Part shown: positions 1-5,055 of the stretch, piece by piece | Numbering within the stretch: position 1 is the first letter of the stretch | Layout: every line of letters begins with the position of its first letter | Assembly: GCA_002414145.1 (NCBI GenBank) | Contig: DHYP01000044.1 | Coordinates: 26,146 to 31,200 of the forward strand | Reading direction: 5' to 3' | DNA: 5,055 nt | DNA from: Methylophilaceae bacterium UBA5127 | Lineage (GTDB): Bacteria; Pseudomonadota; Gammaproteobacteria; Burkholderiales; Methylophilaceae | The notes under the pieces: model-generated | What the model saw: the letters and a program-made list of their open reading frames with translations, nothing else | The model's database searches: none | Told to the model about the DNA's origin: nothing | Program-made: the position numbers and the translations under genes

Positions 1-908
1 TTAAGCGCTTGCTCAAAGTATTGGTCGGCCATTTTAGGGTCATCAGACTCTAAAGAAAGTAGACCAACTACTACGCTGATTTCTGGTTTACCTTTTGCGC
101 TGTAAGCTAATTTAATAAACTCAGGTTTGGCTTCTTGGAATTTTTTTTGGTTCACCAGTACCTTAGCATAGGCCATACGCACATCGTTGGCATTTGGATG
201 TTGTTGCAAAAAGCTTTTGTAGAAAGCGATGGCTTTGTCTGGGGATTCTTTAAATAGGATTTGTCCTTGCATTTGTGCGCTGACTTCCCAACCAGGGCGA
301 TATTTGTCAGCAATAGCTAGTTCTGCTTTACTGAGCTCGAGGTTTTCTGCCATGTAGGCTGCCTGCGCAATAGCAAAATGCGCTTCAGGAAATGCAGGGT
401 AAGGTTTTGCTAGCTCCTGAATAAGCGCCAAGACCTCTTTTTTATCTTCCTGTTTAGCCAGTAAGCTGTTTAAGTATAAAAAACCATTAGCACGCGTATC
501 TTCTTTTGCTAGGAGTTTTGCGATTTGCGGTTTTGCCGCTTTGAGGTTGCCACTTGCTACCAGAAGCTGACTCGCCGCTTGTTGCGCTTCAACTGAGCTT
601 GGGTCTAATTCAACCCACAGCGTAGAAGCTTTGAGTGCGAGCGCGCCTTGTTTGGCGTAAGCTGCTGTTTTTGCAGCTCTTTCTGCCAGGCGAGGGTCTC
701 TCGTTTGTTGCGCTAAATCCAGAAACAATTGACCTGCGAGTAAGTATTCACCGCGTTCTCCTGCAATTTCACCCAGTAGGTATTTGTACACGAACTCTGC
801 GTTAGCTTCAGTAATTTTTGGTTTGATTGAGGAATTGCTCTCAGCAAAGCTTAGGTTTGCATTGGTAGCGAGCAATAGGGTGAGTAGTAGTTTGTTAAAT
901 TTAAGCAT
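1..908 (-). CDS. Secreted tetratricopeptide-repeat protein, C-terminal part beyond the left edge
   Basis: The minus-strand frame is open from ATG (908-906) to the window edge: 302 codons with no stop, so the C-terminus is missing. Residues 1-22 form a signal peptide (basic start MLKFNK, Leu-rich core, SFA before a likely cleavage ahead of ESN), so the protein should reach the periplasm or outer membrane. It lacks a lipobox Cys. Residues 40-110 carry the pattern YLLGEIAGERGEY, LAQQTRDPRLAERAAK and LWVELDP, which I recognise from a TPR family common in beta- and gammaproteobacteria. Helical repeats continue, with clear TPR-like units near 205-240 (spacing AIAFYKSFLQQHPNA) and 240-302. TPRs mediate protein-protein contacts; the partner is unknown. 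Family members, as I recall, run to about 550-600 residues, so roughly half is visible. In related genomes this gene often precedes lolB and ispE, which could lie to the left, unseen. GGAAG at 915-919 supports the start. Confidence 0.88.
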   Translation of the reverse strand, partial: MLKFNKLLLTLLLATNANLSFAESNSSIKPKITEANAEFVYKYLLGEIAGERGEYLLAGQLFLDLAQQTRDPRLAERAAKTAAYAKQGALALKASTLWVELDPSSVEAQQAASQLLVASGNLKAAKPQIAKLLAKEDTRANGFLYLNSLLAKQEDKKEVLALIQELAKPYPAFPEAHFAIAQAAYMAENLELSKAELAIADKYRPGWEVSAQMQGQILFKESPDKAIAFYKSFLQQHPNANDVRMAYAKVLVNQKKFQEAKPEFIKLAYSAKGKPEISVVVGLLSLESDDPKMADQYFEQAL

Positions 909-914
909 GAACGG

Positions 915-919
915 CTTCC
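915..919 (-). promoter_or_regulatory. Ribosome binding site of the TPR gene
   Basis: GGAAG on the minus strand lies 6 nt before the ATG at 908-906. It supports this ATG, which also places a well-formed signal peptide at the N-terminus. Confidence 0.6.
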
Positions 920-934
920 AGCGAATATGGCGAT

Positions 935-964
935 ATGATGTTTAGTCCGTGACAGTTCAATCAA
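935..964 (-). promoter_or_regulatory. Candidate promoter for the TPR gene
   Basis: Read on the minus strand, TTGATT (964-959) and CATCAT (940-935) are separated by 18 nt. Each matches four of six positions of the sigma70 consensus. Transcription would start near 928, giving a leader of about 20 nt that includes the GGAAG ribosome binding site. Such matches are common by chance in AT-rich DNA, so this is only a candidate. Confidence 0.25.
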
Positions 965-965
965 G

Positions 966-1012
966 TTCATCCATAATTAAGGGTTGAGCGATAATATATA
1001 TTTAATTGTAAC
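966..1012 (+). promoter_or_regulatory. Candidate promoter region for the rightward ABC operon
   Basis: Two overlapping sigma70-like options are visible. The first is TTGAGC (984-989), 17 nt, TGTAAC (1007-1012), with four of six matches in each hexamer. The second is TTCATC (966-971), 18 nt, GATAAT (990-995), with a weak -35 but a five of six -10. Transcription would begin near 1019 or 1002, leaving a leader of about 90-110 nt before the ATPase start. An AT-only 10-bp palindrome (993-1002) lies inside the region and could help melting or simply reflect composition. I cannot choose between the options from sequence alone. Confidence 0.35.
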
Positions 1013-1040
1013 GAATGGCTATTACTTTTTGCAGGAAACT

Positions 1041-1065
1041 TTTTATGAAGTTTTCTCTCATAAAA
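1041..1065 (+). repeat. Inverted repeat in the operon leader
   Basis: TTTTATGA (1041-1048) and TCATAAAA (1058-1065) are perfect 8-bp inverted arms around a 9-nt loop. The stem is AT-rich and therefore weak as an RNA hairpin. A run of six T (1072-1077) follows 6 nt after it, but without a GC stem I do not call a terminator. The left arm contains the ATG of the short leader ORF at 1045, so a folded stem would hide that start codon. It could equally be a protein-binding site or a chance pairing. Confidence 0.35.
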
Positions 1066-1104
1066 GCTTGGTTTTTTAGGATGATCTTAGAAAAAGACAC
1101 ATAA
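1045..1104 (+). CDS. Possible 19-residue leader peptide upstream of the ABC ATPase
   Basis: ATG at 1045 opens 19 codons (MKFSLIKAWFFRMILEKDT) and ends at TAA 1102-1104, five nt before the ATG of the ATPase gene. CAGGA at 1032-1036 sits 8 nt before this ATG and is the best ribosome binding site in the leader, whereas the ATPase ATG itself has only an A-rich stretch before it. This arrangement would fit translational coupling, in which ribosomes ending on the short ORF restart on the ATPase gene. The peptide is short, basic and hydrophobic, with no run of one regulatory amino acid, so a classical attenuator is not suggested. An ORF this short easily arises by chance; the call rests on the ribosome binding site and the tight spacing. 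Confidence 0.3.
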   Translation: MKFSLIKAWFFRMILEKDT

Positions 1105-1109
1105 AATTT

Positions 1110-2042
1110 ATGGACAATCTAACAGTAGAAGCAATTGAGTTAACACGACTGTATGGTGGTAGAGCGGCGGTAAGTGATGTTAGCTTTCAACTGACAAAGG
1201 GGCAAGTGCTGGGGTTTTTGGGTCCTAATGGCGCTGGTAAATCAACTACCATGAAGATGTTAACGGGCAATTTAGCGCCTAGTGCAGGTAGCGTTAAAAT
1301 CTGTGGTATTGATATGATGGAAAATCCTAAGGAGGCTAAAGCATTAATAGGGTACCTGCCTGAGATGCGTCCTCTGTACAAAGAGTTTACGGTAGATGAA
1401 TACCTCACAATCGCTGCTCGTTTACACAAGGTAAGCAGCAAAAATATTAAAAAAGCAGTAGAAAATGCAAAAGAGCGTTGTGGTTTAACGCACATGAGTA
1501 AACGCCTGATAGAGAATCTATCTAACGGTTACCAACAGCGCGTAGGCATTGCGCAAGCCATTATTCATAGTCCAATGGTGGTGATTCTAGACGAGCCTAC
1601 GGTGGGGCTGGACCCAATTCAAATACGAGATATTCGTGCCTTGATTAAAGAGATTGGGCAGGAGCACAGCGTGATTGTGTCTACTCACATTCTGCCTGAG
1701 GTAGAAATGGTATGTGATCATGTACAAATTATTGATAAAGGTAAATTGGTTTTTAACGGTGGCATTGACGTGTTAAAACGTCAGCGTATAGGAAATAAGC
1801 TTCTGATTGGTTTCAAAAATAAGCCAACTGCACAAGACTTACTAGCCATTGATGGGGTGGCAGAAGTTGAGTCTGTCGATGACATGATTAGGGTACGTTT
1901 TATAGAAGACGCAAATCCTAATGCGTCCATTGTAGAAGCTTCAGTTAAAAATGGTTGGGGTTTGTATCAGATTGCGCCAGACCAAACCAGTTTAGAAGAT
2001 GTGTTTGTGCAGTTGACTTATCACGAAGCTGAAGCTGTTTAA
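1110..2042 (+). CDS. GldA-like ABC transporter ATP-binding protein
   Basis: This 310-residue protein should hydrolyse ATP on the cytoplasmic face to drive the permease encoded next to it. All nucleotide-binding motifs are intact: Walker A GPNGAGKST (38-46), Q-loop region GYLPE (81-85) with Glu where many ABC proteins have Gln, signature LSNGYQQR (137-144), Walker B VVILDEP (157-163), D-loop GLDP (166-169) and switch His193 in STHIL. Residues from about 220 to 310 form the extra C-terminal domain usual in ABC-2 ATPases of the GldA/CcmA/NatA type, ending with the typical SLEDVFVQLT. Length fits the family. An in-frame stop (TAG 1077-1079) excludes a longer start, and no other ATG lies between it and 1110. 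The start lacks a clear Shine-Dalgarno; a short upstream ORF may supply coupling. It is the first gene of a four-gene operon, and its stop lies 12 nt before the permease. GldA-type is firm; the substrate is unknown. Confidence 0.95.
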   Translation: MDNLTVEAIELTRLYGGRAAVSDVSFQLTKGQVLGFLGPNGAGKSTTMKMLTGNLAPSAGSVKICGIDMMENPKEAKALIGYLPEMRPLYKEFTVDEYLTIAARLHKVSSKNIKKAVENAKERCGLTHMSKRLIENLSNGYQQRVGIAQAIIHSPMVVILDEPTVGLDPIQIRDIRALIKEIGQEHSVIVSTHILPEVEMVCDHVQIIDKGKLVFNGGIDVLKRQRIGNKLLIGFKNKPTAQDLLAIDGVAEVESVDDMIRVRFIEDANPNASIVEASVKNGWGLYQIAPDQTSLEDVFVQLTYHEAEAV

Positions 2043-2043
2043 A

Positions 2044-2048
2044 AAGGA
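2044..2048 (+). promoter_or_regulatory. Ribosome binding site of the permease gene
   Basis: AAGGA lies 6 nt before ATG 2055, directly after the stop of the ATPase gene. It is the strongest ribosome binding site within the operon and contrasts with the poor one before the ATPase itself. Confidence 0.65.
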
Positions 2049-2054
2049 ATAATA

Positions 2055-2801
2055 ATGATTTTTAATATTGCGCGAAAAGAACTCAAAAGCATGTTCGCAT
2101 CGCCTATGGGGTGGATTATTTTAGCTTTATTGATGTTTGCATTTGGCACCTATTACCTTAATGGGGTGAACAATTATTTTGAGGTGATGTCGGGTGCGAT
2201 CCGCCCAGCAGAACGCACTGGAGTGACACAGTTTGTAGGGCAAACAGTCTATGGAGTAGCTTCATTTATTATGTTGTTTGCAGTACCACTGTTGTCCATG
2301 CGTTTGATCTCAGAGGAGCGTCGTAGTCAGACCATGCCATTCTTGTTTAGTGCGCCATTGTCTATTATTGAAATTGTGATAGGTAAGTTTTTAGGATTAG
2401 TGGTTTTTCTAGGCATTTTGATTGTCTACATCGCGTTAATGCTGTCTACATTAAATATTTGGTCGGACATTGATTTTGGTTACATCATCGCAAATTCTAC
2501 AGGTTTGTTTTTATTGCTGGCGAGTTTCTCAGCACTTGGCTTATATTTTTCTAGCTTGACTTCTCAACCTATCGTGGCTGGCATTTTAAGCTTCATCGCT
2601 TTATTTGTATTAATGATTTTAGATCGCTTCTTTGCAGGCGACCCGACCAGCACCATGGCGCAACTGTCATTGATGAAACATTTTCAATCCTTTGCTGGTG
2701 GGTTAATCGATACCGCAGATATTGCCTATTTCATATTGTTTATTATCACATTTTTAACATTAACCATTCGTCGCTTAGATGCAGACCGTTTAAGAGGCTA
2801 A
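2055..2801 (+). CDS. GldF-like ABC-2 type permease
   Basis: This 248-residue inner-membrane protein is the membrane-spanning subunit paired with the GldA-like ATPase. I see about six hydrophobic segments, near residues 17-36, 62-82, 104-133, 143-165, 171-190 and 221-238. The N-terminal amphipathic stretch IARKELKSMFASPMGW and the loop LISEERRSQTMPFLFSAPLS (84-103) are characteristic of ABC-2/GldF permeases; the loop with its charged SEERR is the probable contact with the ATPase. Size matches GldF-type permeases (about 240-250). A single permease gene implies a homodimer, unless the anchors of the downstream proteins contribute. AAGGA at 2044-2048, 6 nt before the ATG, supports the start. Gaps are 12 nt upstream and 13 nt downstream, consistent with one transcript. 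Transport direction is probably export, by family; the substrate cannot be read from sequence. Confidence 0.93.
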   Translation: MIFNIARKELKSMFASPMGWIILALLMFAFGTYYLNGVNNYFEVMSGAIRPAERTGVTQFVGQTVYGVASFIMLFAVPLLSMRLISEERRSQTMPFLFSAPLSIIEIVIGKFLGLVVFLGILIVYIALMLSTLNIWSDIDFGYIIANSTGLFLLLASFSALGLYFSSLTSQPIVAGILSFIALFVLMILDRFFAGDPTSTMAQLSLMKHFQSFAGGLIDTADIAYFILFIITFLTLTIRRLDADRLRG

Positions 2802-2814
2802 TTGGATTCAATCT

Positions 2815-4209
2815 ATGAAAATTAATCGTAATTTAAGACTGCAATTGTTATTACAAAACTGGCTTTTTGTCGTGATCTTTTTAGTTCTAGTTGTGATGTT
2901 AGGCTATTTAGCAACTTTATATCGTTCCGCTGTTGATATTACACAGGCAAATCGCAACTTGTTAACGCAAGGTAGCATCAATGTGCTCAATCAGATGAAA
3001 GGGCCAATACATGTAACGGTATATGCGACCAATGATGACGCCAACAACGGTGATACTTTCCGCAAAGGCGTGGTGGATTTTGTGGCGCGTTATCAACGTG
3101 CTAAAAAAGATACATTCTTAAAGTTTATTAACCCATCAGAAGAGCCGAAATTAGCGCAAGATGCTGGCGTTAAAGTGGATGGTGAAATTGTCGTGGAGTA
3201 TAACAAGCGCACCGAGCATATTAACCCACCAGTTGCAGAGCAAGAAATGACTAACTTATTGGTGCGTTTGTCACGTACCAATAATCAGCCAGTGATGTAT
3301 CTGGATGGTCACGGTGAGCGCAATTTGTTAGGCGTTAAAAACTTTGACATCGGTGAGTTTGGTAAGCAACTAGAAAAGAAAGGCTTCAAATTTGCGAACC
3401 CCGACTTAACCATTGCACAAGGCGTACCTAGTAATGGTGCTATGTTGGTGATTGCGAGTCCACAAGTCGATGTGAGCGAGGTGGAAGCTAAAAAGATCAA
3501 AGCCTATATTGAAGCGGGTGGTAACGTGCTTTGGTCGTTAGACGATAATAACGTGCGGGGCTTAAAAGAGGTTGCAGATTATTTAGGCCTTTCCATTTCA
3601 CCTGGGATTGTTGTAGATAAGTCAGCCAGCCAATATGGAGCTGATCCCAAAGTTGCATTTGCCAGCAATTATGGTGACCACGCCATTACTAAGAACTTTA
3701 TGTTGCGTACGTTGTTTCCAGAGGCGCACGAAATAGATGCAAAAGCTTCATTTGAGTTAGGGTGGAAAGTTGCACGTTTAGTCGATGTAGCCCCAAATGG
3801 CTGGTTAGAATCTGACGTGATCCCACATGATGCCAAAAACTTGAAAGTCAGCTACGATAAATCGAAGGACAAAGCGGGCCCAATCAATATCGGCGTAGCT
3901 TTAGAACGTGAATATGGAAAAAAAGGTCAGCGTATTGTGGTGATGGGGAATGCTAACTTTTTATCCAATACTTTTATTACTAATGGCGGTAACCTCGACT
4001 TAGGTATCAATATCATTAACTGGTTAGCGGGTGATGATAAACTCATTACCATTCAACCAATGCCACTTAAGGATATTAATGTGACTATCCCTTCAGACGA
4101 TAAAGGTCGCTTGGTGGCTTGGATGGTATTTCATGGATTTCAGTACTTTATTCCGCTAGGATTTTTTGTGACGGGATTCTACCTATGGTGGAAACGTAGA
4201 AAAGCATAG
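2815..4209 (+). CDS. GldG-like ABC transporter auxiliary protein
   Basis: This 464-residue protein has a membrane anchor at each end and a large soluble middle. After a short basic N-terminus, residues 16-36 form the first span; residues about 442-458 form a second, followed by the basic tail WWKRRKA. The middle (about 40-430) is therefore expected in the periplasm. It resembles the GldG / ABC_transp_aux family (related to the IFT52-like fold): an N-terminal domain with ITQANRNLLTQGSINVL and VTVYATND (about 42-74), then YLDGHGERNL (162-171), which I recognise as a family hallmark, LVIASPQ and YIEAGGNVLWSLD (211-243), and late RIVVMGNANFLSN (373-385). No catalytic set is evident, so a binding or gating role in the transporter is more likely than enzyme activity. 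Only GGA (2804-2806) serves as ribosome binding site, 8 nt upstream. It is somewhat shorter than Bacteroidetes GldG (about 550 as I recall). Family call is firm; molecular role is not known. Confidence 0.9.
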   Translation: MKINRNLRLQLLLQNWLFVVIFLVLVVMLGYLATLYRSAVDITQANRNLLTQGSINVLNQMKGPIHVTVYATNDDANNGDTFRKGVVDFVARYQRAKKDTFLKFINPSEEPKLAQDAGVKVDGEIVVEYNKRTEHINPPVAEQEMTNLLVRLSRTNNQPVMYLDGHGERNLLGVKNFDIGEFGKQLEKKGFKFANPDLTIAQGVPSNGAMLVIASPQVDVSEVEAKKIKAYIEAGGNVLWSLDDNNVRGLKEVADYLGLSISPGIVVDKSASQYGADPKVAFASNYGDHAITKNFMLRTLFPEAHEIDAKASFELGWKVARLVDVAPNGWLESDVIPHDAKNLKVSYDKSKDKAGPINIGVALEREYGKKGQRIVVMGNANFLSNTFITNGGNLDLGINIINWLAGDDKLITIQPMPLKDINVTIPSDDKGRLVAWMVFHGFQYFIPLGFFVTGFYLWWKRRKA

Positions 4210-4218
4210 TCTTTAGTT

Positions 4219-4222
4219 AAGG
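4219..4222 (+). promoter_or_regulatory. Ribosome binding site that selects the DUF4340 start
   Basis: AAGG lies 10 nt before ATG 4233. Another ATG at 4228 is closer to it but runs into TGA after two codons (ATG GCA TGA), so 4233 must be the working start. Confidence 0.5.
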
Positions 4223-4232
4223 TTTTAATGGC

Positions 4233-5055
4233 ATGAAAAAAAGATGGTTGTTGAATTTGGCTTTGCTCGCATTGGTGGTGGGGATTTCGCTGTTTCTGCA
4301 TTTGCGTCCGCAAGATGGGCAGAAAAAAGCAGATGAGTATGAAATTTCTCAGCTAAAAATGGGAGATTTTAAGTCTGTGAAAATAGAATTCTCCGCTAAA
4401 GCGCCCGTTAGTTTTGAAAAGACAGATGGCTTATGGCGCATGACAGCTCCGTATCAATCACGCGCAGATCAAATGTCCGTGCAGCGCATTATGTCTATTA
4501 TTGCGGCTAAGACAAAAGTGAAATTGCCAACAGCAGAGTTAGCTAAATACGGGTTAGACACGCCAAGTGTCAGGCTTAGATTAACAGACAGTACAGCAAC
4601 ACATGAGTTTGTGTTTGGTACTTATAATCCAGTCACAGAAGAGCAGTATGTGCAATACAACGATGCTGTGTATTTGATTGCAACCAGTTACTCTGAAGCG
4701 GCGTCAACGCAAGCCATTGAATTGGTAGATAAACGTCCGCTAGCACCTGCTGAAGCCAAGCAAATCATCGGGTTTGATTTATCCAGACTGGAACAGTTTT
4801 TGGAGATTCGTTTGAATGTTGATCTTGATAAAGCGGGGAAATGGATTGCGAACACGCCTAAAGCTAAACCTACGCAGAATGAGATGAATGAATGGGTAGA
4901 TTTTAGCTGGAAGCAAGGGCAGGCGACGGCAGTAGAGTTTTATACACCAGACCATCACGAAACTTTACCCAATTTTGATGTAAAACTTAAAGATGGAAAA
5001 AAAGTACATTTTGTGAAGATGCAAGAGTCTCCAGAGTATCTGTTAGCACGTCCTG
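4233..5055 (+). CDS. DUF4340 domain membrane-anchored protein, cut at the right edge
   Basis: The frame is open from ATG 4233 to the window end: 274 codons, with the C-terminus missing. Residues 1-4 are basic (MKKR) and about 5-23 are hydrophobic, giving a single N-terminal anchor with the rest expected in the periplasm; no lipobox or clear cleavage site is seen. The body matches DUF4340: GLWRMTAPYQSRADQ (66-80), YGLDTPSVRLRL (106-117), then FGTYNP and QYVQYNDAVYLI (128-149), the usual run of beta-strand pairs ending in a residue-poor YLI strand. DUF4340 genes commonly follow GldG-like genes and ABC-2 permeases, so it is probably a further accessory subunit of this transporter. Typical members are about 300 residues or more, so perhaps only a few dozen residues are absent. 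It starts 23 nt after the GldG-like stop, in the same transcript. No biochemical function is established for the family that I can name. Confidence 0.88.
   Translation, partial: MKKRWLLNLALLALVVGISLFLHLRPQDGQKKADEYEISQLKMGDFKSVKIEFSAKAPVSFEKTDGLWRMTAPYQSRADQMSVQRIMSIIAAKTKVKLPTAELAKYGLDTPSVRLRLTDSTATHEFVFGTYNPVTEEQYVQYNDAVYLIATSYSEAASTQAIELVDKRPLAPAEAKQIIGFDLSRLEQFLEIRLNVDLDKAGKWIANTPKAKPTQNEMNEWVDFSWKQGQATAVEFYTPDHHETLPNFDVKLKDGKKVHFVKMQESPEYLLARP

Noticed and set aside
993..1002. AATATATATT palindrome as an operator
   Set aside because: A ten-base A/T-only palindrome is expected by chance in AT-rich promoter DNA and has no further symmetry beyond its ends.
1041..1077. Inverted repeat followed by six T as an intrinsic terminator or attenuator
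   Set aside because: The stem has only two GC pairs, too weak for a standard terminator, and the T run is separated from the stem by six bases.
1350..1366. Glu85 in place of the usual Gln in the Q-loop of the ATPase
   Set aside because: GYLPE is, as far as I know, a normal variant in GldA-type ATPases, and every other catalytic motif is intact, so it does not suggest a broken or repurposed ATPase.
1187..1495. Minus-strand open frame of 102 codons inside the ATPase gene
   Set aside because: It lies entirely antisense to conserved ABC motifs (Walker A onward), has no family resemblance and no supporting ribosome binding site.
3093..3500. Two minus-strand open frames of about 62-63 codons inside the GldG-like gene
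   Set aside because: Both are antisense shadows of a well-supported coding frame, with composition that merely mirrors it.
4228..4238. ATG at 4228 as the start of the DUF4340 gene
   Set aside because: It reads ATG GCA TGA and stops at once; ATG 4233 opens the long frame with a membrane anchor.

Overview
The window reads as ordinary chromosome of a Gram-negative proteobacterium, most likely a betaproteobacterium near the Methylophilaceae (Methylotenera-like). This assignment is an inference from moderately AT-rich coding sequence, lysine-rich proteins with AAA preferred, and the character of the left-hand TPR protein. Its N-terminal half carries motifs that I associate with a TPR lipoprotein/periplasmic family common in beta- and gammaproteobacteria. 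There are no RNA genes, insertion sequences, CRISPR arrays or terminators that I can support.

Layout. Positions 1-908 (minus strand) hold the first 302 codons of a secreted TPR protein, whose C-terminal part lies off the left edge. Positions 909-1109 are a divergent intergenic region of about 200 bp. It holds promoter-like hexamers for both directions, a 10-bp-phased direct repeat, an AT-rich inverted repeat, and a 19-codon leader-like ORF with a good ribosome binding site that ends just before the first gene of the rightward operon. Positions 1110-5055 (plus strand) form a tight four-gene operon with gaps of 12, 13 and 23 nt: a GldA-type ABC ATPase, a GldF-type six-span ABC-2 permease, a GldG-type membrane-anchored auxiliary protein, and a DUF4340 membrane-anchored protein cut by the right edge after 274 codons.

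How the genes work together. The ATPase and permease should form a homo- or heterodimeric ABC-2 type transporter in the inner membrane. GldG-like and DUF4340 proteins each have an N-terminal membrane anchor and a large soluble region expected on the periplasmic side, so they are likely accessory subunits of the same complex. GldA, GldF and GldG are named for gliding motility in Bacteroidetes, but related cassettes occur in many non-gliding bacteria, where the substrate is unknown. I infer an envelope export or envelope remodelling role and would not transfer 'gliding' to this organism.

The operon is a recognisable conserved cassette rather than a new system. The least explained piece is the leader region at 1033-1109, where the ATPase gene lacks a clear ribosome binding site and may depend on translation of the short upstream ORF.
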